From Arthrobacter sp. OVS8 (lineage in GTDB: Bacteria > Actinomycetota > Actinomycetes > Actinomycetales > Micrococcaceae): DNA of 64,000 nucleotides. Location of the stretch: the NCBI GenBank assembly GCA_028370155.1, contig CP116670.1, forward strand, positions 1,550,001 to 1,614,000, written 5' to 3'. The position numbers and the translations under genes were made by a program. The notes beneath the pieces were generated by a model. That model made no database searches. It worked only from the letters and a program-made list of their open reading frames with translations, and was not told the DNA's origin. Below are positions 42,366 to 53,051 of the stretch, piece by piece; position 1 is the first letter of the stretch, and every line of letters begins with the position of its first letter.

Positions 42366-43052
42366 GTGAGCAACAGCGCAGGGGTATCCGGAGGGGCGGA
42401 GGGTCGCGGCGGCAGGCCGGCACGGGCCGCCGACTACGTGCCGCGGATCCGGATGACCGGGCCCCAGCGCCGCAGCCAGCTCATCGGCATCGGCCGCGGG
42501 CTCTTCGCCCTCCGCGGACTGGACGGAACCACCATCGAGGAAATCGCCGCGGCCGCCGGGGTCTCCAAACCGGTGATCTACGAGCACTTTGGCTCCAAGG
42601 AGGGCCTGTACACCCAGGTCGTCGAGTACGAGTTCCGGATCCTGCTGAGCTCCATCACCGAGGCACTGTCCGAGGAAGCCAAACCGCGCGTCCTCGTCGA
42701 GCGGGCCGCCCTGGCCCTGCTGAGCTACATCGAGGAGCGCACCGAAGGGTTCCGCATCCTCATGCGCGACGCCCCGCCGACACAGCCCGAAGGCGCGTTC
42801 TCCACCCTGCTCTCGCACGTCACGGCCCGGGTGGAGTACATCCTCGCCGACGAGTTCGCCCGCCGCGGCTTCACCTCGGCCGACGGCGCCATGTACGCGC
42901 AGATGCTGGTCGGCATGGTGGCCATGACGGGCCAGTGGTGGCAGGACAGCCGGACCCCGGACAAGCGCGAGGTGGCCGCCCACCTGGTCAACCTCGCCTG
43001 GAACGGCCTCACCGGCCTGCAAAAAGACCCGGAGCTGAAGTCCGAGGGTTAG
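42366..43052 (+). CDS. TetR-family transcriptional regulator
   Basis: About 228 residues. TetR HTH at roughly 40-85 (RSQLIGIGRGLFALRGLDG, TIEEIAAAAGVSKPVIYEHF, GSKEGLYTQVVEYE) with a helical ligand domain containing EERTEGFRILMRDAPP. Divergent from the tRNA and glmU and facing the repeat region. It corresponds in position to Rv1019 of M. tuberculosis, a TetR gene between glmU and mfd; the ligand is unknown here. Start taken at GTG 42366; the 30 residues before the HTH are Gly/Ala/Arg-rich. Intact. Confidence 0.85.
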   Translation: MSNSAGVSGGAEGRGGRPARAADYVPRIRMTGPQRRSQLIGIGRGLFALRGLDGTTIEEIAAAAGVSKPVIYEHFGSKEGLYTQVVEYEFRILLSSITEALSEEAKPRVLVERAALALLSYIEERTEGFRILMRDAPPTQPEGAFSTLLSHVTARVEYILADEFARRGFTSADGAMYAQMLVGMVAMTGQWWQDSRTPDKREVAAHLVNLAWNGLTGLQKDPELKSEG

Positions 43053-43126
43053 TTGCCCGGTGAACGCCCGTGTGGTCACCTACGCGGCGCAGGCCGCCTT
43101 GGCCGTGGTCACCTCCGCGGCGCGAG

Positions 43127-43212
43127 GGCCCTTCGCCGTCGCTTAGACACGACGCATAAGGGCCCCTGCGGTCGCTGAGCGACCTTTGGAGCCCGATACG
43201 CCGCGATGCGCG
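43127..43212 (-). repeat. structured intergenic repeat, inverted copy
   Basis: The reverse complement contains GCGCATCGCGGCGTATCGGG, a GGTCGC-TCA-GCGACC hairpin within an outer GGGCTCC/GGGGCCC stem, and GCGTCGTGTCTAAGCGACG. It matches the two direct copies downstream across about 86 bp. Confidence 0.8.
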
Positions 43213-43277
43213 ACTACGCGAAGGTCCCCGCGCCGCTAGTGCGCACAGTTCCGTTCGGGGACTATTTCGCAGCAGTT

Positions 43278-43400
43278 AGGTCACGCTGCTCGCCGGAGGC
43301 GGTCCTTCCGAAAGGAGCGCATCGCGGCGCATCGGGGCGGGAGCTCGCCCAGCGAGCGAGTGGCCCCTTTGCGTCGTGTCTAGGCGACGCGGAAGGGCCG
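43278..43400 (+). repeat. structured intergenic repeat, direct copy 1
   Basis: 123 bp with three hairpins: TCCTT-CCGA-AAGGA; GCTCGC-CCA-GCGAGC inside an outer GGGGC/GCCCC; and GCGTCG-TGTCTAGG-CGACGC. The central pair has changed relative to copy 2 on both sides of the stem, keeping pairing. Confidence 0.85.
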
Positions 43401-43430
43401 TCTCCGTATGCGAACTATGCCAAAGCCATG

Positions 43431-43553
43431 AGGTGACGCTGATCGCCGGAGGCGGTCCTTCCGAAAGGAGCGCATCGCGGCGCATCGGGACGCGGAGGTC
43501 GCCCAGCGACCGGAGCGTCCCCTTGCGTCGTGTCTAAGCGACGCGGAAGGGCC
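43431..43553 (+). repeat. structured intergenic repeat, direct copy 2
   Basis: 123 bp, starting 153 bp after copy 1 and about 85% identical by eye. Central hairpin GGTCGC-CCA-GCGACC within outer GGGACGC/GCGTCCC; then GCGTCG-TGTCTAAG-CGACGC. Followed by GGCCGGCTCCGGC repeats up to the ABC-F stop. Confidence 0.85.
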
Positions 43554-43639
43554 GGCTCCGGCACCCAAGGCAAGTCGACGGGCCGGCTCCGGCTCCGGCA
43601 CCCAACCCGGCCCGACCCAGCCAGCACAGGCTGGACGGC

Positions 43640-45463
<1,824 letters not shown>

Positions 45464-45558
45464 TGGGAACTGCTTTCCTAGAGAAAAAATTGTGCCAAGC
45501 AAATGCCCGGATCGGTTCGACCCAGGCCGACTGAGCCGTGCGGAGGACGGCAGTCCTA

Positions 45559-46520
45559 TTAAAGGAGCGTATCGGAGATGATGCGTGCCCCGTGAACCGG
45601 GCCGTGCACCGCCATGGCCTCAAGGCCGTGGTGCCGGAGGTCTTCGGCCAGGCCCTCCGCTGCCGCCGGGCTGTGCGAGAGCAGCGCGACCGTGGGGCCG
45701 GAGCCGGAGACAATCCCGGCGATCGCCCCCAGCGACTCGCCGAGTCCGAGCGTGTCCCGGAGGCTGGGCGCCAGCTCAATCGAGGCGCGCTGGAGATCGT
45801 TGACGAGCACCCTGCTGAGGGAATCGGCGTCGCCCGCCCGCAGGGCCTGGAGGATCATCGGGTCCACGGCGGTGGGTTCGTCGATCACCGCTTCTTCGTC
45901 CGCGCGCAGCCGGTCCAGGGTCCGGTAGACCTCCGGGGTGGGCAGCCCGAAGTCCGCCGTCACGAGGACCCAGTCAGTCTGGGCCTTGACGAGGGCGGGC
46001 GAGAGGTCGTCGCCGAGGCCCAGCCCGACGGCGGTGCCCCGAGCAGGGAAAAGGGCACATCGGCGCCAAGTTCCGCGGCCAGGTGGGAGAGCTCGTCGCG
46101 GGAAAGCCCGCTGTTCCACAGCGCGTCACAGGCCAGCAGGGTGGCTGCCGCGTCGGCCGACCCGCCGCCCATCCCTCCGGCCACGGGCACCCGCTTGGTG
46201 ATTTCGAGGTGCACGCCGGTGGAGTGCTCCGATACGTCGGCCATGATCGCTGCGGCCTTGTAGGCCAGGTTGCGTTCGTCGAGGGGGATGTCCACGCCGT
46301 CGAGGTCCAGGGTGCTGGCCGGGCTGATGCTGACGGTTATCTTCCCGGTGTCCGTGCTGGTGGCGGCGACTTCTTCGTAGAGGGACACCGCAAGGTAGAC
46401 GCTGGCCACCGAGTGGTAGCCGTCCGGGCGCAGGGGTCCCACATCCAGTGAGACGTTAACCTTGCCGGGAGCCTTGACCCGGACAGTCCTCGCGGTAAAG
46501 CGCCCTCTCACTGCGTTCAT
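45559..46520 (-). CDS. ispE: 4-diphosphocytidyl-2-C-methyl-D-erythritol kinase (one frameshift)
   Basis: GHMP kinase of the MEP isoprenoid pathway. About 320 residues. N-terminal VRVKAPGKVNVSLDVGPLRP with catalytic-site Lys and Asn, DGYHSVASVYLAV, ATP loop VPVAGGMGGGSADAAATLLA, and C-terminal IVSGSGPTVALLSHS. One G added to GGGG near 46038 joins PFSLLGGTAVGLGLGDD. Downstream of rpfB and rsmA, the conserved actinobacterial trio. Confidence 0.95.
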
Positions 46521-46589
46521 GGCTCCACGCTATGGCATGCCGGGGTCCGGCTCCAAGCACGGCACCCCCAACGCGGGCGGCCGCCCGCG

Positions 46590-47525
46590 TTATGTCGCCG
46601 GCGTCGCGCGGGCTTCCGCGATCCGGGAAAACGCCGCGATGTCGATGACCTCACCGCGGGCGGTGGGATCGACGCCCGCGGCGCGCAGGCACCGTTCGGC
46701 CTCCGCCGCGCTGCCGGCCCAACCGGCCAGTGCCGCGCGCAGGGTCTTGCGGCGCTGGGCGAATGCGGCATCGATGACGGCGAACACCTGTTCCCGGGTG
46801 GCCGTGGTGACTGGCGGCTCCCTGCGCGTGAACGCCACGAGGCCGGAGTGGATCTTGGGCGCCGGCCAGAAGACGTTCATGCCGATGACGCCGGCCTTGC
46901 GCATACTGCTGTACCAGGCCGCCTTGACCGAGGGGACACCGTAGGTCTTGGATCCCGGCCCTGCGGCGAGCCTGTCGGCCACCTCGTCCTGGACCATGAC
47001 CAGGCCGTGGCGGAGGCTCGGGAAGTGCTGGAGCAGGTGCAGGACCACCGGGACGGCAACGTTGTACGGAAGATTCGCCACGAGCGCGGTGGGTTCCGCG
47101 GGGAGCTCGGTGACCCGCATGGCATCGGCGAAGACCAGGTGGAAATTCCCGACGGCGTCCGGCCTCCACTGGGCGACGGTGGCCGGAAGCTTGCCGGCGA
47201 GGACCGGATCGATCTCGACGGCGACAACAGACCGGGCGGCGTCCAGCAGGCCGAGGGTGAGGGATCCGAGCCCCGGCCCGACCTCCAGTACCGTCTCGTC
47301 CGGGTGGATGTCCGCGGCGGCGACGATCCTGCGGATGGTGTTGCCGTCAATGACGAAGTTCTGCCCGAGGGTCTTGGTGGGCCGGACCCCGATTTCCTCG
47401 GCCAGCCGGCGGATATCGGAGGCCCCCATCAATGGTGCGGGCGCGCCGGCCGGCGTGCTGATCGGCTCAGCCATCGGCGTACTGATTGGAGTACTGCCTG
47501 GCGCGGAGGGGGTCGGTTCAGTCAC
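46590..47525 (-). CDS. rsmA: 16S rRNA dimethyladenosine transferase
   Basis: SAM-dependent dimethylation of two adenines at the 3' end of 16S rRNA. 311 residues, intact. [21 protein letters not shown] loop [31 protein letters not shown], catalytic [14 protein letters not shown], and [14 protein letters not shown]. The first 33 residues are a low-complexity Pro/Ser/Thr run with repeated ISTP, not conserved. Starts at GTG 47525. Flanked by ispE and rpfB. Confidence 0.96.
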   Translation of the reverse strand: MTEPTPSAPGSTPISTPMAEPISTPAGAPAPLMGASDIRRLAEEIGVRPTKTLGQNFVIDGNTIRRIVAAADIHPDETVLEVGPGLGSLTLGLLDAARSVVAVEIDPVLAGKLPATVAQWRPDAVGNFHLVFADAMRVTELPAEPTALVANLPYNVAVPVVLHLLQHFPSLRHGLVMVQDEVADRLAAGPGSKTYGVPSVKAAWYSSMRKAGVIGMNVFWPAPKIHSGLVAFTRREPPVTTATREQVFAVIDAAFAQRRKTLRAALAGWAGSAAEAERCLRAAGVDPTARGEVIDIAAFSRIAEARATPAT

Positions 47526-47564
47526 CTAGGTATCCTATCCCGCCGGCGGCCCGGGCATGGCAAA

Positions 47565-47592
47565 GGCCGGGTCCGGGGAACCGGACCCGGCC
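47565..47592 (-). terminator. rpfB terminator
   Basis: A 12-bp stem (GGCCGGGTCCGG and complement) with four-base loop is followed on the minus strand by TTTGCC. It sits about 100 bp after the rpfB stop and before the rsmA start. Confidence 0.7.
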
Positions 47593-47694
47593 TGGGCCGG
47601 GTGTCCGCTGCCGTGGTCAGCCGCTGCGGAAACCGTGCGAGTTTTTGGGACGTCCCCTGAACGTCAGCCGGAGCTGAGGGGCGGCGAGGCCCCT

Positions 47695-48897
47695 CTAGCT
47701 GGAGGCTGCCCAGCCGCAGCCCCACGGCTGCAGGCCGCGCTGGGCGTAGACGCGGTTGGCGATATCGATCTGCTGGGCCTTGGTGGCCAGGCTGGCGTTC
47801 GGGGCGTACGCGCCGCCGCCGGATCCGAGCCAGGTCTGGATGTCGAACTGGAGTCCGCCGTAGTAGCCGTTGCCGTTATTGATGGACCAGTTGCCGGTGG
47901 ACTCGCACTGCGCGATCTTGTCCCACATGGCCTCGTTCATCATGGCAGGAGCTCCGGCGCCGGTGTTGGCCCCGGCCTGGGCTTCCGGCTGCGGCTTTTC
48001 CTTGGTGCCGACGGTGACCTTCCTGGTGACCGGCTGCGTGCTGACGGACTGCGACACCAGGGTGCGGGAGGCTTCGCGGCCGTCGACCAGAACAAGCTTG
48101 AACTTCTTCTTGATGGAGCCGGCCGCGCCCGCCTGGGTCACCTTCTCATCGCCCTTGAGCATGCCGGCGTCCTCCGTGGTGAGGGTTTTGAACGGCACGG
48201 CTTCGGTGGCTTCCGCCGTCTTGCTGACATCCACGCGGGAAACCTTGATCACCATGTTGTTGACCACGGGAGCGTTGCCCGGCTGGGAGACGCGGTCGCT
48301 GGCCCCCAGTTTGATGCCGGCGTCGGCGAGGAGCTGGCCGACGTTGGCGGCTGTCGTCGTGGTCTTGGCGGCTTTGCCGTCGGCGACGAGGCTCACGGCC
48401 TTCGGCGTCGAGATGGAAACGAACGACCCGGAGACCGCGAGCTGTGCGTCCTTCGGGACGGACAGCTCGGAGGCGCTGGCCACGCCGAGCTCCGTAACAA
48501 GCTCCCCTACGGTGGGCGAGGTGGTTTTGATGGTCCGCTCCGCGCCGTCCAGGCTGACCTTGACCGCCTTGGCGAGGTTGACGTTGATCACGGAACCGTC
48601 CTGGACATGGGAATCCGCAGCGGGCGTGATCCGGTCGGCGGACTTGAGTTCAAGGTTGGCGCCCTCGACGACCTGGCCGACAGTACCGCCGAAGGTCTGG
48701 ACCGAGCTCACTTTGCCGTCAACGTTGAGGGTGACTGTCTTGTTGTTTCCGACGAACGCGACGAGCCCCAGCACGAGCGCCACGAGCACCACAAGCTGCG
48801 TGCCCACCTTGACGAAGCTGAACTTGCCATCCGATGTGAAGAACTTGACCACGATTGCCCATATCTTTCGGACCGTCCGGGCACGGGAAAAGTGCAC
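47695..48897 (-). CDS. rpfB: resuscitation-promoting factor RpfB
   Basis: Secreted or anchored muralytic enzyme that revives dormant cells. About 400 residues: basic N-terminus, membrane anchor (TQLVVLVALVLGLVAFV), three DUF348 repeats (KTVTLNVDGKVSSVQTFGGT, KVSLDGAERTIKTTSPTVGE, KAVSLVADGKAAKTTTTAAN), a G5 domain (VPFKTLTTEDAGMLKGDEKV), and the lysozyme-like Rpf domain (MWDKIAQCESTGNWSINNGN, YYGGLQFDIQTWLGSGG, catalytic Glu in QCE). GTG 48897 is chosen for GGAGGG seven bases upstream; a GTG 28 codons earlier is possible. Intact frame. Confidence 0.95.
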   Translation of the reverse strand: MHFSRARTVRKIWAIVVKFFTSDGKFSFVKVGTQLVVLVALVLGLVAFVGNNKTVTLNVDGKVSSVQTFGGTVGQVVEGANLELKSADRITPAADSHVQDGSVINVNLAKAVKVSLDGAERTIKTTSPTVGELVTELGVASASELSVPKDAQLAVSGSFVSISTPKAVSLVADGKAAKTTTTAANVGQLLADAGIKLGASDRVSQPGNAPVVNNMVIKVSRVDVSKTAEATEAVPFKTLTTEDAGMLKGDEKVTQAGAAGSIKKKFKLVLVDGREASRTLVSQSVSTQPVTRKVTVGTKEKPQPEAQAGANTGAGAPAMMNEAMWDKIAQCESTGNWSINNGNGYYGGLQFDIQTWLGSGGGAYAPNASLATKAQQIDIANRVYAQRGLQPWGCGWAASS

Positions 48898-49079
48898 ACG
48901 TCCACCCTCCGCCGACAGCCCGGGGCAGCACCGCAAGGGGTGCGTTTTGTCCGCGGCAGGTGTGTGCACTGCCACACTCACAAACGAGAGCGCGCATATG
49001 GTTCGTTCGCCACGATGCGCGCCCTGCAGGAGTGAAATTATCCGAAGGCCTTCCCCGACCCCGGCTAATAGTTGTCCAC

Positions 49080-49138
49080 TGTAACCGGAGCGTTATAAAG
49101 CGTCCAACAAATTATGCATACCGGATATGTAACCGGAG
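49080..49138. promoter_or_regulatory. direct repeats upstream of rpfB
   Basis: TGTAACCGGAG occurs at 49080-49090 and again at 49128-49138, 48 bp apart. On the minus strand (toward rpfB) they read CTCCGGTTACA, with TTTATAAC between them as a possible -10. They could be operator half-sites of a cell-wall regulator; identity unknown. Confidence 0.4.
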
Positions 49139-49155
49139 GGTGCACTTTCGTCACA

Positions 49156-50042
49156 TCAGTCCCAGGATCCGTATGCCTGCACGGTATTTTCGGCGATCCT
49201 CGAGCACAGTTCCGAGAGCTCCCATCCAGTCAATTCGGCCATCGCGCGGACGGTATAGGGGACCATGTAGCTTGCGTTTGGACGCCCCCGGTGTGGATGC
49301 GGGGTGAGGAACGGGGCGTCGGTTTCGACGAGGATCCGTTCCGGCTCGGCGATGGCCAGGGCGGCGCGCAGATTGGCGGCGTTTTTGAAGGTCAGGGTCC
49401 CGGCGAAGGACATGTACCAGCCCTCGCTGTTGCAGATCCTGGCCAGTTCCTCCCCGCCGGAGAAGCAATGGAACACCACCCGGTCCGGGGCGCCCTCCTC
49501 GCGCAGCACCTGCACGACGTCGCTATGGGCGTCCCGGTCATGGATCTGCAGGGTCAACCCCAGGCGTTTGGCAATGTCGATGTGGCGGCGGAAGGAATGG
49601 CGCTGGTGGGCCAGCCCTTCCCCTCGGTGCGGAAGAAGTCCAGGCCGGTCTCGCCGATGGCCCGGATGCGCGGGTGCGCCGCGAGCGCCTCGATTTCGGC
49701 CAGGGCGTCTTCCAGTTCACCGCGGGCGGCGTAGGCCGGCGCGTCATTGGGGTGAAGTGCGACGGCACCCAGCAGCCGCGGGTCCTGTTCCACCGCCTGC
49801 ACCGTGAACCTGGACGATTCGAGGTCGCACCCCACCTGCACGGCCCCCTGCACCCCGACGGCGGCCGCGGCATCGAGAGCGTCAGCGATGCCGACCTTCA
49901 GCTCGTCGAAGGGGAAATCGAGGTGCGTGTGATTGTCCATGACAGGAACCGGAAGGGGCTCCGGCGCCGGCGGGTATCCCTGCCTGCCGGTGCCATCGCT
50001 GCCGGGCGCACGGAACGGGACGGGAGTCAGGGAATTGCGCAT
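49156..50042 (-). CDS. tatD: TatD-family metal-dependent DNase (one frameshift)
   Basis: TIM-barrel hydrolase with 3'-5' exonuclease activity in characterised members. About 295 residues. Metal ligands are visible: MDNHTHLDFP (HxH), AIGETGLDFFRTEG (Glu), LQIHDRDAH (His), VVFHCFSGG (His) and LVETDAPFLTPHPHRGRPN (Asp). One G added to GGGG near 49622 restores TEGEGLAHQRHSFRRHIDIA. The 34 residues before MDNHTH are Pro-rich and variable; a start at MDNHTH is possible. Upstream of rpfB, as in M. tuberculosis. Confidence 0.93.
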
Positions 50043-50427
50043 TCCCCAGCCTATCCGGGCGCCCCGGACCCATGAACCGGGGATCCCGGGGAGTTAACCC
50101 GCTCGCGCCATTTCCCGACCAATTTTCCGCGCCAGTTTCCGCGCCGTTTCCCGCGCCAGCGGTGCGGCGGATATTTCCCCGGAACTCTCTGTCAGGTCCG
50201 GCAGTTGTGTTAGTACGCTGGTGGAAAGACTGGCTATACAAGGAAAATAGAACAACGATATAAACAAGGCTCAGGAACAGACAGTCTGGTACAGACAAGC
50301 TGGTACAGATGGCTAAGGAAATAAACGGCTAGGAATAGACGGTCAGGAACACAGGCACACACCCGACAGGTGGCCCGGCAGGCTCCATGCCGTTCCGCCG
50401 GGAACCACCAGGGCTGAAAGGCTACCG
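50043..50427. other. 385-bp divergent region with short direct repeats (tatD / moxR)
   Basis: Three tandem TTTCC(C)GCGCC copies lie at about 50118-50155. Further right, an A-rich stretch (50220-50350) repeats CAGACAGTCTGGTACAGA-like words (TGGTACAGA twice near 50290-50310). It is clearly less GC-rich than its surroundings and should hold the moxR promoter. GAAAGG precedes ATG 50428. No gene is supported here. Confidence 0.55.
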
Positions 50428-51585
50428 ATGGACTACCACCGCACCTCCCTAGACGAAGCGCTCCCCGAGGGCCAGAACCTCCGGGAAGGGTCCGCCGTGA
50501 CCGGGCTTCCAGCGACCCGGCGCGCGGCCCAGCCGCCCGTGGCCATGGACGCGGAAGCGTTCAGCTCCGCCAGCGAGCGCATCCTGACCGCCATCAACAC
50601 GGTGATCGACGGCAAGGCGGAAGCGGCCAAACTGGCCCTGACCGTGCTGCTGGCCCAGGGCCACCTGCTCCTGGAAGACGTCCCCGGGGTGGGCAAGACC
50701 CTCCTCGCGAAGACTCTTGCCCGCACCATCGACTGTTCGGTGAGCCGGATCCAGTTCACCCCTGATCTGCTCCCGTCCGATGTCACGGGCGTGTCCATCT
50801 ACAACCAGGCATCCCGGTCCTTCGAGTTCCGGCCCGGTGCGGTGTTCGCGAATATCGTCATCGGAGACGAAATCAACCGCGCCTCGGCCAAAACGCAGTC
50901 GGCCCTGCTGGAATGCATGGAAGAACACCAGGTCACCGTGGACGGCAAGTCCTACAAACTCGATGAGCCTTTTATGGTGGTGGCCACGCAGAACCCGATT
51001 GAAATGGAGGGGACGTACCCTCCCGGAGGCGCAGCGGGACCGGTTCATGGCACGGATTTCCATGGGGTACCCGGACAAGGACGCCGAGATGGAAATGCTG
51101 GAAACACACCAATCGACCTCCCCGCTGACCAAGGTCACCGCCGTCGTCACCGCCGGCGAGGTCGCCTCCATGATCGCGACGGTGAGGCAGGTTTATGTCT
51201 CCCAGTCGATCAAGGAGTACACCGTCGCCCTGGGCCGCGCGACGAGGGAAAGCGGGTTGCTCCGGCTCGGCGCGAGCCCCGGTCCATGCTCCAGCTGCTG
51301 CGCGCGGCCAAAGCCACGGCGGCCTTGGAGGGCCGGGACTATGTGTTGCCGGACGACGTCGTCAGCGTCGCCCAAGCCGTCCTGGCCCACCGGATCATCC
51401 TGGACCGCAAAGCCGCGAGCACGGGCGAGACCGCCCAGAGCGTCATCCGCTCCGTCCTGGCGAAGATCCCGGTCAGCCCGGAAATGGCGGCGGCGCCGGC
51501 ATCATCCGCCGGACATGCCGCCGGATATCCCGCCGGTGGCGGAGTTGCCGCCGCCCCGGCTGCCACATTGCCGGACCGCCGCTAG
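50428..51585 (+). CDS. moxR: MoxR-type AAA+ ATPase (two frameshifts)
   Basis: Chaperone-like ATPase, about 385 residues. Walker A EDVPGVGKTLLAKTLA, LLPSDVTGVSIYNQ, Walker B NIVIGDEINRASAKTQSALLE, sensor 1 VVATQNPIEMEGTYP followed by LPEAQRDRFMARISMGYP, and lid YVLPDDVVSVAQAVLAHRI. Breaks: near 51019, where two bases appear lost (TYP-LPEAQ needs CCCCC for CCC), and near 51282 (CCCC). First of three genes with DUF58 and transglutaminase proteins, the common moxR arrangement. Ala/Gly/Pro-rich tail. Substrate unknown. Confidence 0.9.
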   Translation: MDYHRTSLDEALPEGQNLREGSAVTGLPATRRAAQPPVAMDAEAFSSASERILTAINTVIDGKAEAAKLALTVLLAQGHLLLEDVPGVGKTLLAKTLARTIDCSVSRIQFTPDLLPSDVTGVSIYNQASRSFEFRPGAVFANIVIGDEINRASAKTQSALLECMEEHQVTVDGKSYKLDEPFMVVATQNPIEMEGTYPPGGAAGPVHGTDFHGVPGQGRRDGNAGNTPIDLPADQGHRRRHRRRGRLHDRDGEAGLCLPVDQGVHRRPGPRDEGKRVAPARREPRSMLQLLRAAKATAALEGRDYVLPDDVVSVAQAVLAHRIILDRKAASTGETAQSVIRSVLAKIPVSPEMAAAPASSAGHAAGYPAGGGVAAAPAATLPDRR

Positions 51586-51597
51586 GGTGGCCCGGCC

Positions 51598-53051
51598 GTG
51601 GCGCTGATTGACCGGTTCCCCAGGCACATTTTCACGAGCCGCGGCTGGGGCCTGCTGGGCGCGGGTGCGGTCTTCCTCCTCGCCGCCCAGGTGATGGGGC
51701 GCCGGGACCTGCTGACGCTCGCCGTCCTGCTGCTTGTCCTGCCGTTGCTCGCGCTGGCCGGAACCCGGGTGCTCAAGCCGAATTTTCAGGTCTACCGGGA
51801 GTTCAGCCCCGCCAGCGTCGAGACGGCGGCGACGGCAACGGTCCGGCTGGCCGTCGCCCGGACCGGCCTGGGATCCGGCCATGCCCTCATGGAGGAGCGC
51901 CTGCCCGCCCGGTTCGGGGAGTCCCCGGTATTCCGGTTCCCGGCGCGTTCGGCAACGGGCGGGACGAGCCGGTACGAATACCATCTGCGCTCCAGGAAAC
52001 GCGGCCAGTTCATCATCGGGCCGGTTACGGCCGAGTTCAGCGACCCCTTCGGGCTGTCGCTGCACCGCCACGCCATCGACGACGGCGACATCCTCACCGT
52101 GACGCCCGCCGCCGTCGAACTTCCCGTCACGGGGTTGGCCGGGGCCAGGGGACACGACGGCGTCACCGCAACGCGCATCCGTGCCAACCCGAGCGACGAC
52201 GACGTCATGACCCGGGAATACCGTCACGGTGATCCGATGCGCCGGGTGCATTGGGCGGCGACGGCACGGCACGGGCAGCTGATGGTCCGCCAGGAGGAGT
52301 CCGTCACCACTCCGGAAGCGACCATCATCCTGGATCAGCGGCTGGCTGCCTTCACCCGCGGCGCGTTCTCCGCCGGCGGGACCTCCCACCGCGGCGCCGC
52401 CGGCCGGACGGCCACGAGCTCGTCACCAGCGACACGTTCGAGTGGGCGGTGACTGCCGCGATGTCCATCGGCGCCCATCTCGCCGAGCGCAACTACGCCC
52501 TGCGCTTCCTCGACGCCGCCGGCGAGCCCGCGTTCCAGCACTCGCCCTCCGCCCCCGAGCCGGAGGCCGAAGAGTACGTCGGCACGTCCGGCCTGCAGTC
52601 CATCGCCGAGAGCCTCGCAGCGATCCAGCTCACCGGCCACCACCACGGCCGCAGGGATGCCAGAGAGGCCGCCTCCTCCCGGGGTACTGGCCGCCACCCC
52701 TCCGGAGCGGAGGCCGGCCCGCAGCCGTTCGACGACCGGCTGATGGACAAACTGGCGGCCCACCGCATGCGGGGTCCCATCCTGGCGATCCTCGGAAATC
52801 TCACGCCGGCCGAGGCCCGGGCGCTGACCCCGGCTGCCGGCTTCACGGCGAACGCCTTTGCGCTGGTCATCGCGGAGCGGCTCCAGGAACTCGACGGTGT
52901 GCTCGAGACGCTCCGGCTCGGCGGCTGGCGGGCCGTCGCAGTCTCCCCGGGATCGCCGCTGCCCGCAGCGTGGGCGGCGTTCGACGCGGACGGCGCCGCG
53001 CCGCTGGCAGCCGCGCCCGATGTGCGGCGTGGATCAGGGGCCCGGCGATGA
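51598..53051 (+). CDS. DUF58 membrane protein (one frameshift)
   Basis: About 484 residues. Two N-terminal membrane helices (about 14-55: GLLGAGAVFLLAAQVMG, LLTLAVLLLVLPLLALAG) precede an extracytoplasmic-like beta region and the DUF58 signature RKRGQFIIGPVTAEFSDPFG and YRHGDPMRRVHWAATARHGQ, followed by a vWA-like fold. GTG 51598 is 12 bp after moxR. One G near 52380 restores the frame through RRRRPDGHELVTSDTFEWAV. Its TGA overlaps the next ATG (ATGA), so translation is coupled. Function with MoxR is unknown. Confidence 0.87.

Noticed and set aside
43206..43627. Short ORFs across the intergenic repeats
   Set aside because: Their translations simply repeat with the DNA repeats and change frame between copies; pairing, not coding, is conserved.
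48898..49150. c-di-AMP (ydaO-type) riboswitch upstream of rpfB
   Set aside because: Such switches precede rpf genes in some actinobacteria, but I could not find the conserved ydaO core helices here, and the leader is short.
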